Positions 1 through 6,356 of a DNA stretch of 8,519 nucleotides are shown one piece after another. Position numbers and translations under genes: made by a program. The notes beneath the pieces are model-generated. The model was given only the letters and a program-made list of their open reading frames with translations, made no database searches and was not told the origin of the DNA. The first letter of the stretch is position 1, and every line of letters begins with the position of its first letter. Source of the stretch: Flammeovirgaceae bacterium (GTDB lineage: Bacteria > Bacteroidota > Bacteroidia > Cytophagales > Cyclobacteriaceae); assembly GCA_947457025.1 (NCBI GenBank), contig CANGUI010000062.1, positions 1 through 8,519 on the forward strand, in the 5' to 3' direction.

Positions 1-640
1 CCGTTTCCTTGTATTTGATTTGTGTAAGCTTAACAGATGAATGCCCTCCAAGCTCGTGGTGATATTTTAGGAACGCTTTAAAGTGCTTTAAACGCTTGGC
101 AACGGTATTGCCTGAATGATCTTTGTGCAAATAGTCCTGCCATTTAGTAAGGTGCCTGAGCGTGAATTGCTCCGGTCTTAATCCTTCCAGCTTCTCAGCC
201 TTTAGCCATTCCTCTAAAGCTTCAATACTGTTTCTTTGGTTTGAGTATGTCAGGGCTTTTATTGAATTTTTCCGGCTGTTTAAATAGTCCGTCCATTGAA
301 AAATAATCGACCGGGTTAGCTCAGTCTCCGGAAGTTTGGCCTTTTGTGCCTCATAATATGCAGTGCTTACTCGGCCATGTACCGGCTCAATGTCCTGATC
401 TTTGAGCGTGTCTGCGATCTTTTCAATTTTCCGGGCAAAGGATTTGAGAAAGCTATTGATACTTAGTGCCTCCTCATGTCGTTTTACTTTCCCCTGCTTT
501 TTATCCCAAAACTTAGGCTCTACTTTCTTGCCTGTGGCAAACAAAGTTTTGCCTTCAAGGTGAATGTATTGTGCATAAATCGGAGCAAGTCCGGAGACGT
601 TTTTCTTGTCTTGCCGGAGAATGAATTTTACCGTTGCCAT
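1..640 (-). CDS. Tyrosine recombinase (phage-type integrase), N-terminal part, cut by left edge
   Basis: Site-specific recombinase that would integrate or excise a mobile element. The reading frame is open from an ATG at 638-640 to the window edge (213 codons seen). An in-frame TAA three codons upstream of the ATG fixes the start. Residues 1 to about 90 look like the Arm DNA-binding domain of Bacteroidota integrases (starts MATVKFILRQDKKN, with GLAPIYAQYIHLEGK and FATGKKVEPKFWD). Residues about 105 to 205 look like the SAM-like core-binding domain (LTRSIIFQWTDYLN, TLRHLTKWQDYLHKD, NTVAKRLKHFKAFLKYH). The catalytic domain with the R-HxxR-Y residues would lie further left, so activity cannot be judged. 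Codons are clearly AT-richer than in the genes to the right, which suggests horizontal transfer. Family assignment is firm; the type of element (ICE, prophage, island) is unknown. Confidence 0.9.
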   Translation of the reverse strand, partial: MATVKFILRQDKKNVSGLAPIYAQYIHLEGKTLFATGKKVEPKFWDKKQGKVKRHEEALSINSFLKSFARKIEKIADTLKDQDIEPVHGRVSTAYYEAQKAKLPETELTRSIIFQWTDYLNSRKNSIKALTYSNQRNSIEALEEWLKAEKLEGLRPEQFTLRHLTKWQDYLHKDHSGNTVAKRLKHFKAFLKYHHELGGHSSVKLTQIKYKET

Positions 641-649
641 GTGTTTGGG

Positions 650-673
650 TTATGGGTAGACTTATGGGTAGAC
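650..673. repeat. Two tandem 12-bp direct repeats in the integrase leader
   Basis: TTATGGGTAGAC occurs twice in perfect tandem (650-661 and 662-673), ending ten bases before the integrase start codon. A reversed copy of the GTAGAC core (GTCTAC) lies at 693-698. Short iterated sites next to an integrase gene fit arm-type recombinase sites or an autoregulatory operator. They may also be incidental; the function is inferred only from position. Confidence 0.6.
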
Positions 674-697
674 TTTGCTACCGTCCTTTAGTGTCTA

Positions 698-705
698 CAA
701 ATGTA
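698..705 (-). promoter_or_regulatory. Candidate -7 element of the integrase promoter
   Basis: Read leftward, this is TACATTTG, an exact match to the Bacteroidota -7 consensus TAnnTTTG. It lies 57 bp upstream of the integrase ATG, so the transcript would have a leader of about 50 nt. No clean TTTG is visible at the -33 position (the region reads GAGTTTTTAG), so this is half a promoter by sequence. The element abuts GTCTAC repeats that could serve as binding sites for the recombinase or a regulator. Confidence 0.4.
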
Positions 706-756
706 CCTTAATATGGCTAAAAACTCATTTTTTAGTGATTTCAGATGCAAATAAAT

Positions 757-783
757 TTTCGGTGATTCCCTCCGGGGCTACTA
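757..783 (+). other. tRNA-3'-end-like stretch, candidate attachment site of the integrated element
   Basis: The stretch TTTCGGTGATTCCC followed by TCCGGGGCTACTA resembles the T-arm 3' strand plus acceptor 3' strand of a tRNA gene. There is no cloverleaf 5' to it, and the T-loop is not canonical because GTG is inserted after TTCG. Bacteroidota integrases often use tRNA 3' ends, and a truncated copy reading rightward at the right edge of an element is the geometry expected of an attachment remnant. It lies 117 bp from the integrase start. The resemblance is short and could be chance. Confidence 0.22.
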
Positions 784-1086
784 AATTTGGCTTATTCCGG
801 CACGCTTTTCCTCTCTTCTGCTAGTCTGGCAACGGCAGGCTTGTGTTGCAGAAAACAGTTTCCAAAATGACGAGTTGACCATCGCTTGTTTCGCAAATCA
901 CAAAACAAATTATCAAGGGCGGGAGCGGCGTTTTTTTGATCTTCGCCTGCTTCTGATCAGTTGCGTGAACAAACTTGGAAATCGGCTCCGCCTTCCCGTG
1001 TAAACCGATTCATCCAGTTCATTTTATAACTGGAACACCGGGAGCTTAGGTGCTTGGTGGCGGTTACGGGTAGTTGGTCATTGGCA

Positions 1087-1145
1087 ATTGCCTACTTTCT
1101 ACTGGTCCCTCGTTCCCCATCTCTGGTCAGCACCGATTGCCTACT
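1087..1145. repeat. Pair of 10-bp direct repeats (ATTGCCTACT)
   Basis: ATTGCCTACT occurs at 1087-1096 and again at 1136-1145, in a stretch of related words such as TTGGTCATTGGCAATTGCC. Degenerate arrays of this flavour turn up between genes in other Bacteroidota, as far as I recall. Here only a remnant is present and no function can be assigned. Confidence 0.4.
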
Positions 1146-1194
1146 GTTTTCTCGCCACAGACATACTCCTTTCGCGAAATCCCTCACCCGGCGT

Positions 1195-2073
1195 TTAGCG
1201 GTGATCTTCGCCCGATTCACATTTGGCCAGCTCCCATCCGATGATGCACTTTTTGCGGGCCGCCTCCCAGCGGTAGTCGCCCAACCGTCCGTCTTTGCGG
1301 ATCACGCGATGGCAGGGAATCACATATGCAAGGTGATTGGCACCCACGGCCGAGCCCACCGCCTGCAAGGCCCTGGGGTGATGTACTGCCGCGGCAATTT
1401 GCCCATAGGTGGTTACCGCACCGAAGGGTATTTGCAGCAACGCTTCCCAGACGTTTACCTGGAAGTTCGTACCCTTGACCAATACCGACAGGCGTTGTGT
1501 GCCCGAGCCTTGAAAGATTTGCGTCGCCAACACCTGCGTGTGTACTGTATCCTGTACCCAAACGGATTTACTCCAGAATGCTTTCATCCGCGCCACCTCA
1601 TGTCGTGCATCTTCTTCTCTGAAAAAAGAAAGCCAGCAGATGCCGCGGTCGGTGACACCGATCAGCGCGTAGCCAAATGGGGTGTCGTGAATGGCATACC
1701 GGATCACCAGTGCCCCGGTTATTTGTCTGTACGCCTTCGGGGTAACGGCTTCCAGGTTCGTAAGTAATTGGTGGTCCCGTGCCGGCACCGACAAGCCAAC
1801 CGGTTCGCTGGCCTCAAACAAGTCGCCCGATTCGTGCAGCCGTGCTTTCAGAAAATCTGAGGTGAGGTATTGCAGAAAACGCGCCGGACCTATTCCGGCC
1901 CACGCCCTAAACAGCTGCTGCAAGTGAAACGGACTGAGGTGTACGGCGGCAGCCAGTTCTTCCAGTGCCGGCTGGCGCGGGAAGTTTTCTTCGAGGTACC
2001 GGATGGCCGCCTCCACGCGGTGGTAATGTGCCTGCAGTTGCCCGGTCATACGCATCAAAGGTAGTTCAATCAT
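1195..2073 (-). CDS. AraC-type HTH / methylated-DNA-[protein]-cysteine S-methyltransferase fusion (Ada-like, no Ada N-terminal domain)
   Basis: Repairs O6-alkylguanine by irreversible transfer of the alkyl group to its own cysteine, and probably regulates transcription. With the ATG at 2073 the protein has 292 residues. Residues about 12-110 form the AraC-like HTH pair (HYHRVEAAIRYLEENF, LAAAVHLSPFHLQQLFRAW, GIGPARFLQYL). Residues about 120-200 are the MGMT N-terminal ribonuclease-like domain, and about 200-285 the alkyl-transfer domain (FQVNVWEALLQIPFGAVTTY, then VIPCHRVIRKDGRLGDYRW). The PCHRV motif is at 253-257 with acceptor Cys254. The zinc-binding methyl-phosphotriester domain of E. coli Ada is absent, so the HTH lacks that known methylation switch. 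The frame continues to a TTG at 2100, but the ATG at 2073 is preferred; ATGs at 2055 and 2049 are also possible. Divergent from yicC. Confidence 0.93.
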   Translation of the reverse strand: MIELPLMRMTGQLQAHYHRVEAAIRYLEENFPRQPALEELAAAVHLSPFHLQQLFRAWAGIGPARFLQYLTSDFLKARLHESGDLFEASEPVGLSVPARDHQLLTNLEAVTPKAYRQITGALVIRYAIHDTPFGYALIGVTDRGICWLSFFREEDARHEVARMKAFWSKSVWVQDTVHTQVLATQIFQGSGTQRLSVLVKGTNFQVNVWEALLQIPFGAVTTYGQIAAAVHHPRALQAVGSAVGANHLAYVIPCHRVIRKDGRLGDYRWEAARKKCIIGWELAKCESGEDHR

Positions 2074-2136
2074 GCTGCAAACACCGGCAGCCCCGGCCAA
2101 ACGGATTCTCCCAACCCCCGAGCTCTAATTTGAAAG

Positions 2137-2163
2137 GCCAGATGTAAACCCACCTTTTCTGGC
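2137..2163. promoter_or_regulatory. Inverted repeat in the divergent promoter region, candidate operator
   Basis: GCCAGA (2137-2142) and TCTGGC (2158-2163) form a perfect 6-bp inverted repeat with a 15-bp spacer, so the half-sites are centred 21 bp apart, about two helical turns. It lies in the 116-bp gap between the alkyltransferase-regulator gene and yicC, and its left arm overlaps a possible -7 box of the former. An operator for the adjacent HTH protein is a natural guess, but AraC-family proteins more often use direct repeats, and a 6-bp match may be chance. Confidence 0.3.
2139..2146 (-). promoter_or_regulatory. Weak candidate -7 box for the alkyltransferase gene
   Basis: Read leftward this is TACATCTG, one mismatch from the Bacteroidota TAnnTTTG consensus. 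It lies 66 bp upstream of the chosen ATG. No TTTG -33 partner is visible at the usual spacing, so the call rests on one box and on position. Confidence 0.22.
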
Positions 2164-2189
2164 TACCTTGCTGCATAGAAAAATCCTGT

Positions 2190-3071
2190 ATGATCAAGTC
2201 CATGACCGGTTACGGCCTCGGTACCTTTACCGACACCCGCGCCAGCATCAGCATCGAAGTGAAATCGCTGAATTCAAAGTTTATGGATCTGAATCTCCGG
2301 CTGCCGCGGCAGTTCAATGAAAAGGAGCACGAGATTCGCAACCTGATTACCGACCGCCTCGAGCGCGGCAAAGTCAGCGTGACAATCGACTATCAGCCTA
2401 CCGGCAAGCAGGAGGTCAGGCTGTCGTACAACAAAGAGCTCTTCAAGGCCTACTACCACGAGCTGGTGAAACTCGCTGACTCCGTAGTTTCGCCTACGTA
2501 CGAAGCTTTGTTTCAGATTGCACTCAACTCGCCCGATGTCATCGTGGGTCAGGGCCGGGAAGAGCTTGATCACACGCTGTGGGAACAGGTGACCCGCCTG
2601 CTGGACGACACCCTCTCGCGGTGCGATCAGTTCCGCATCAGCGAAGGGAAAAGCCTCGGGTTCAAACTTTCCGAGTACATCGACCACATCGAATCAGGCT
2701 TGCGCGAGGTGGAACAACTCGATCCCAAACGGGTGGAGCGCGTGCGCGCCCGGATCAAATCCGGCATCACCGACTTTTTTGGCGAGGCCGGCTTCGATGC
2801 CAACCGCCTCGAACAGGAAATCATCTATTACATCGAAAAACTGGATATCCACGAAGAGCGCGTGCGCCTGCAAACGCACCTGACCTATTTTCGAAAGCTG
2901 CTGGCCGAGCCCGCCTCCAACGGCCGCAAACTCGGTTTTCTGGCTCAGGAAATCGGCCGCGAGATCAACACCATCGGCAGCAAGGCCAACGATGCGGATA
3001 TCCAGCGCCAGGTGGTGCGCATGAAAGAAGAACTCGAAAAAATCAAAGAACAACTTAACAACGTACTATGA
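2190..3071 (+). CDS. yicC: YicC/YloC family endoribonuclease or RNase adaptor
   Basis: Conserved bacterial protein that acts on RNA in the cytoplasm. E. coli YicC and B. subtilis YloC have been linked to RNA cleavage and small-RNA turnover. The 293-residue length and both ends are canonical. The N-terminus is MIKSMTGYG, followed by EVKSLNSKFMDLNLRLP (YicC_N domain, about 1-155, ending in the RISEGKSL signature at 150-156). The C-terminal DUF1732 domain (about 205-293) carries RLEQEIIYYIEKLDIHEER (206-224), then EIGREINTIGSKANDADIQ (254-272) and a final amphipathic helix. An A-rich stretch (AGAAAAATCC) precedes the ATG, typical of initiation without a strong Shine-Dalgarno in this phylum. In many bacteria gmk follows yicC; here a ceramidase-like lipoprotein gene follows with an ATGA overlap, so the two are probably translationally coupled. 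Confidence 0.96.
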   Translation: MIKSMTGYGLGTFTDTRASISIEVKSLNSKFMDLNLRLPRQFNEKEHEIRNLITDRLERGKVSVTIDYQPTGKQEVRLSYNKELFKAYYHELVKLADSVVSPTYEALFQIALNSPDVIVGQGREELDHTLWEQVTRLLDDTLSRCDQFRISEGKSLGFKLSEYIDHIESGLREVEQLDPKRVERVRARIKSGITDFFGEAGFDANRLEQEIIYYIEKLDIHEERVRLQTHLTYFRKLLAEPASNGRKLGFLAQEIGREINTIGSKANDADIQRQVVRMKEELEKIKEQLNNVL

Positions 3072-4324
3072 GGAGTCGGTCTGTATTTGCATTTGCCCTC
3101 GCGGCGGCCTGCTGTTTGGTCGCTTGCCGGAACGCCCGACAGGAGGAAGCCTCCCAAAAAGTGTGGGTGGGCGCGGCGTCTGCTCCCGTGAATCCGCCCA
3201 TTGGCGCATTCATTGCGGGCGACAGGCAGAACCGCACGTTCACCGCCATCCATGACTCCCTGTTTGTCAAGGCCGTGGTGATCAAAAAAGATTCCACCAC
3301 GCTGGCGGTCGTTACGATCGACTGCATCGGGCTTTTGTTTCCGGATGTGGAACGCATCCGCACCCGCGCTGCCGCACGCGTGGCCATTCCTCCGCAAAAC
3401 ATCATCGTCTCTTCCACGCACACACACGCCGGCCCCGATGTGGTGGGCTTGTGGGGCACCGACTACCAGCACCCGGGTGTCGACTCCGCCTATCAGGAGT
3501 TTCTGATCGGCACTGCTGCCGGGCAGATTGCCACCGCTTATGGCAACCTGGAACCCGTGCTGGTGCGCGTGGCGGAAACCACCTTTGGCGAACCCTGGGT
3601 ACAAAACATCTGCAACGAGGAAATTGACCGCTCCGTCACGGCCATGCAGTTCGTGGGGGAGGACGGATCGTCTGTCGCTTCGCTCACCAACTTTGCCTGC
3701 CACCCTACCTTTCTGGATGCACGGTACAGCGTGGTGTCTGCCGATTACGTAAGCGGCTTTTACAAAGAACTGGCCGCAACCTGGGGCGGTGAAAACCTTT
3801 TTCTGCAGGGCGCCATTGGCGGCTGGGTGCAACCCGTTGACGAGGGTACTTTCGCACGTGCCCTCCAACGCGGCCGTGAGCTGGCAGATGCCACCGTTGC
3901 CGCATTCTCCTCGTCCGACACGCTTCAGGTGGAGGCGGTAGAAGTGCGCAGCAAGAGAGTGCGGTTTCCGGTTGAGAACGCCGCCTGGAAACAACTCGCT
4001 GCTATCGGCACGATCAAACGCAACATTGCAGATTCGGTCGAAACGGAGGTCACCTGGTTTACCATCGGCCCCGCCCAGTTTGCTACTCACCCCGGTGAAA
4101 CAGCCCCTTACTTTGGCTTGGAAACAAAACGTCTCATGGGCTCCGGCCCGAAGTTTGTCCTGGGCCTGGCCAACGATGCGCTCGGTTATATCCTGAAGCC
4201 AGGCTACTTTGAAGATCAGTCGAAACCTCATGCTGAATATCTCACGAGTATGTCGGTAGGCAAACCTACCGGCCCCATCCTCCTGAAGACGCTCGAACAA
4301 CTCATTCCGCAAACGCCGCGCTGA
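3068..4324 (+). CDS. Neutral/alkaline non-lysosomal ceramidase-like lipoprotein
   Basis: Predicted secreted, lipid-anchored metal-dependent hydrolase-like protein of 418 residues. The first 20 residues form a lipoprotein signal (MRSRS, hydrophobic core, LVAC lipobox) with Cys20 as acylation site. The body resembles the neutral ceramidase N-terminal domain (PF04734). STHTHAGPD (116-124) supplies His118/His120, FACHPTFL (209-216) His212, HPGET (341-345) Glu344, and NDALGYI (369-375) Tyr374; these match the zinc-ligand positions of the family as I know them. The usual nucleophile motif GDVSPN has no clear match; LQGAIGGWVQP (246-256) occupies that place and contains no serine. The protein is also shorter than full ceramidases and lacks their C-terminal Ig-like domain. 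It may be a hydrolase with another substrate or a binding protein. It starts inside the yicC stop codon (ATGA) and ends one base into the next gene (TGATG). Confidence 0.85.
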   Translation: MRSRSVFAFALAAACCLVACRNARQEEASQKVWVGAASAPVNPPIGAFIAGDRQNRTFTAIHDSLFVKAVVIKKDSTTLAVVTIDCIGLLFPDVERIRTRAAARVAIPPQNIIVSSTHTHAGPDVVGLWGTDYQHPGVDSAYQEFLIGTAAGQIATAYGNLEPVLVRVAETTFGEPWVQNICNEEIDRSVTAMQFVGEDGSSVASLTNFACHPTFLDARYSVVSADYVSGFYKELAATWGGENLFLQGAIGGWVQPVDEGTFARALQRGRELADATVAAFSSSDTLQVEAVEVRSKRVRFPVENAAWKQLAAIGTIKRNIADSVETEVTWFTIGPAQFATHPGETAPYFGLETKRLMGSGPKFVLGLANDALGYILKPGYFEDQSKPHAEYLTSMSVGKPTGPILLKTLEQLIPQTPR

Positions 4325-5103
4325 TGGAGTGGTACACCCTTTGGCTAAGTGGCCTCGCTGTACTGCTGGTTGCCAACACGCTGCTGTGGCTGTGGAGCGT
4401 GAAACTCCGCAATGCCAGCATCGTTGACATCTGGTGGGGCTTGGGCTTCGTCATCGTGGGGTGGGTGTATGCCCATCTCCAGGCGGCCACTACACTCCGT
4501 AACCTGGTTGTGCTGGCCGCCCTTATGGTCTGGGGTGTGCGGCTGTCCGTTCATCTGCTGCTGCGCAACGCCGGTAAGGGTGAAGATTACCGGTACCAGG
4601 AGTTTCGCCGCCAGTATGGTCCCGAACGGTATTGGTGGATCAGCTTTTTTCAGGTGTTTGCCTTGCAGGGCGTGTTGGCCTGGCTGATTTCGTTTCCGCT
4701 GGTGGCGGTGACGCTCACGGCAACGCCCTGGAACGCGGTCGATACGCTCGCGCTGATCGTCTGGTTCACCGGCTTCACCTTTGAGGCCGTGGGCGATGCA
4801 CAACTCGTTCGCTTCAAACGCGAGCCGCAAAACAAAGGCAAACTCCTCACCACTGGTCTGTGGCGATACACGCGCCACCCGAACTATTTTGGCGATGCCC
4901 TGGTATGGTGGGCTTTTGGGCTCTGGGCCACTGCAGCGGGCTCGTGGCCGGCGCTGCTCGCCTCCGGGCTCATGACGTTCCTGCTGCTGCGCGTCTCCGG
5001 TGTGGCCATGCTCGAACGATCGCTGGTCAAATCCAAACCCGGCTACGAAGACTACATCCGCAACACCAACGCATTTTTTCCCGGTTTACCCCGCCACTGC
5101 TGA
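4324..5103 (+). CDS. DUF1295 domain integral membrane protein (steroid 5-alpha-reductase / ICMT-like fold)
   Basis: Multi-spanning inner-membrane protein of 259 residues belonging to DUF1295 (PF06966), related to steroid 5-alpha-reductases and isoprenylcysteine methyltransferases. The bacterial substrate is not known; a lipid or isoprenoid is plausible. Hydrophobic segments are visible at about 5-25, 36-55, 60-80, 110-130, 140-158, 193-213 and 213-228. Conserved family blocks are ASIVDIWWGLGFVIVGW (31-47), GEDYRYQEFRRQYG (86-99), TGLWRYTRHPNYFGDALVWW (177-196, the cofactor-binding-like RHPNYFG block) and KPGYEDYIRNTNAFFPG (238-254). Its ATG overlaps the preceding stop by one base (TGATG) and its own stop overlaps the next ATG in the same way, so it sits in the middle of a coupled operon. 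Neighbouring a ceramidase-like protein hints at lipid metabolism, but that is inference. Confidence 0.9.
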   Translation: MEWYTLWLSGLAVLLVANTLLWLWSVKLRNASIVDIWWGLGFVIVGWVYAHLQAATTLRNLVVLAALMVWGVRLSVHLLLRNAGKGEDYRYQEFRRQYGPERYWWISFFQVFALQGVLAWLISFPLVAVTLTATPWNAVDTLALIVWFTGFTFEAVGDAQLVRFKREPQNKGKLLTTGLWRYTRHPNYFGDALVWWAFGLWATAAGSWPALLASGLMTFLLLRVSGVAMLERSLVKSKPGYEDYIRNTNAFFPGLPRHC

Positions 5104-6263
5104 TGGGCGATTTTTCCAAACGCAGCAAAATCATCATCACCTGCATGAAGCGCCTCGCGCCCTTCCTGCGGCAGGAGGTGGAAGCACTTGGCTATCCCGT
5201 TGTCCGACATTTTCAAACCGGCCTGGAAATGGAAGGCACGCTGGCCGATTGCATTCGCCTGAACCTCAACCTTCGCTGCGCCGGGCAGGTGCTCTACGCG
5301 CTGAAATCTTTCCGCGTTCAGCATGTCGACAACGTGTACGACACCGTCCTGAAAATGCCGTGGGAAAACTGGATGGCAGCCGGCGGTTACGTGTCGGTCA
5401 CCAGTCATGTCAATCACTTCACCATCAACAACCCGCTGTTCGTCAACGTAAAGGTAAAAGATGCAATTGCCGATCGCTTTCGCCGCGAGACCGGCAGCCG
5501 CCCCAATAGTGGCCCCAAGCTCGATCGTACCGTGGTGCACCTCTACTGGCACGAAGACCTCGCGGAGGTTTTTCTTGACACGTCGGGGGAGACGCTCGCC
5601 AAACACGGCTACCGCAAAATTCCCGGCCGGGCGCCAATGCTCGAAGCGCTCGCCGCCGCAACGGTCTACGCTTCCCGCTGGGATCGGGCCACTTCCTTTG
5701 TTAATCCCATGTGCGGCTCGGGCACTCTGGCCATCGAGGCCGCCTGCATGGCCACGCGCCGTGTACCCGGCCTGCTGCGCACCAATTTTGCATTCATGCA
5801 CCTGCTGGGCTACGACGCCTCAGTGTATGAACAGGAGTTGGACGCGATCCGCCGCCAGGTTACCGATACGTCCGTCCGAATTCTCGCTACCGATCTCGAT
5901 GCCGACGCGGTCATGGTCGCACAGGTCAACGCACGCGCCGCCGGCGTAGCCCAACACATCGAATTCCGTCAGTGTGATTTTCAAGATACGCCACTTCCTC
6001 AACCACCCGGTGTTTTGTTCTTCAATCCCGAGTACGGCGAGCGGCTGGGCGAGTCGGTCGCGCTGGAAAACACCTACGCCGCGATTGGCGACTTCATGAA
6101 AAAGAAGGCGCAGGGCTACACCGGCTATGTGTTCACCGGCAACCTCGAGCTGGCCAAAAAAATCGGCCTCCGCGCAAGCAGACGCGTGGAGTTCTATAAC
6201 GGCACGCTCGACTGCCGCCTGCTGGAGTATGAGCTCTACGCAGGCACAAAGCGAATCGCCTGA
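5103..6263 (+). CDS. THUMP domain class I SAM-dependent RNA methyltransferase (RlmL N-domain/YpsC type)
   Basis: Predicted rRNA guanine-N2 methyltransferase of 386 residues, related to the RlmL N-terminal half, which makes m2G2445 in 23S rRNA. The ATG at 5103 is preferred because the protein then begins MGDFSKRSKIIITCMKRLAP, as in relatives; the frame is open back to 4860, inside the previous gene. Residues about 10-165 hold the ferredoxin-like and THUMP region (RLAPFLRQEVEALGY, LNLRCAGQVLYALKSF, VKVKDAIADRFRRETGSRP, VFLDTSGETLAKHGYRK). Residues about 175-386 hold the Rossmann methyltransferase: FVNPMCGSGTLAIEAACMA (199-217), ILATDLDADAV (260-270), FNPEYGERLG (307-316) and FYNGTLDCRLLEYEL (364-378). 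Motif IV is NPEYG where the wider family has NPPYG; this may be normal for the lineage. It is the last gene of the operon, followed by a hairpin-rich gap. Confidence 0.93.
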   Translation: MGDFSKRSKIIITCMKRLAPFLRQEVEALGYPVVRHFQTGLEMEGTLADCIRLNLNLRCAGQVLYALKSFRVQHVDNVYDTVLKMPWENWMAAGGYVSVTSHVNHFTINNPLFVNVKVKDAIADRFRRETGSRPNSGPKLDRTVVHLYWHEDLAEVFLDTSGETLAKHGYRKIPGRAPMLEALAAATVYASRWDRATSFVNPMCGSGTLAIEAACMATRRVPGLLRTNFAFMHLLGYDASVYEQELDAIRRQVTDTSVRILATDLDADAVMVAQVNARAAGVAQHIEFRQCDFQDTPLPQPPGVLFFNPEYGERLGESVALENTYAAIGDFMKKKAQGYTGYVFTGNLELAKKIGLRASRRVEFYNGTLDCRLLEYELYAGTKRIA

Positions 6264-6304
6264 AGAATCCGTAAACCGCGACCATTTTTTCCACACGGAA
6301 GGCA

Positions 6305-6335
6305 GCCCGGCCAACGCCCGGCCGTTAGCGGGCCG
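6305..6335. repeat. GC-rich direct and inverted repeats after the operon
   Basis: GCCCGGCC occurs twice in an 11-bp period (6305-6312 and 6316-6323). The second copy can pair with downstream bases in two ways: CGGCC 6319-6323 with GGCCG 6331-6335, or GCCCG 6316-6320 with CGGGC 6329-6333. The hairpin lies 42 bases after the methyltransferase stop codon. A T8 run (6349-6356) follows only after 13 further bases, too far for a standard intrinsic terminator, so termination here is possible but not shown. Confidence 0.45.
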
Positions 6336-6356
6336 TGACAACAAAACGTTTTTTTT

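Larger units (their letters stand above)
641..1194. other. Gene-free gap between the integrase and the alkyltransferase gene
   Basis: I see no credible coding region in these 554 bp. Besides the integrase leader repeats, the candidate -7 box and the tRNA-like stretch, it holds a 7-bp inverted repeat (TCCAGTT 1013-1019 with AACTGGA 1028-1034), a T7 run at 931-937 without a matching stem, and a TTTCGCGAAA palindrome at 1170-1179 shortly after the alkyltransferase stop codon. No convincing intrinsic terminator was found for that gene. The base composition becomes less AT-rich across this gap, so the junction between mobile element and backbone probably lies here. Confidence 0.6.

Noticed and set aside
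476..691. A 71-codon plus-strand open frame at the left
   Set aside because: It is antisense to the integrase N-terminus and shows no recognisable domain.
931..937. T7 run as an intrinsic terminator
   Set aside because: No GC-rich stem precedes it on the plus strand, and no gene ends just upstream on that strand.
1054..1767. A 237-codon open frame on the plus strand opposite the alkyltransferase gene
   Set aside because: The opposite strand carries the PCHRV alkyltransferase with full family motifs; this frame has none.
2074..2100. TTG start for the alkyltransferase-regulator gene
   Set aside because: It adds nine residues of unconvincing sequence; an ATG at 2073 is available and closer to the conserved domain.
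2945..4312. A 455-codon open frame on the minus strand, opposite the yicC end and the lipoprotein gene
   Set aside because: Its translation resembles no family I know, is rich in Gly, His and Arg as expected of an antisense frame in GC-rich DNA, and lies opposite genes with clear motifs and coupled starts.
4860..5102. N-terminal extension of the RNA methyltransferase
   Set aside because: It would overlap the DUF1295 gene by about 240 bp; the ATG at 5103 forms a TGATG junction and gives a family-like N-terminus.
6305..6335. Integron attC-like words (GTTAGCG with CAACGC)
   Set aside because: There is no integron integrase, no array of cassettes and no complete pair of attC core sites; the words fall within simple GC-rich repeats.
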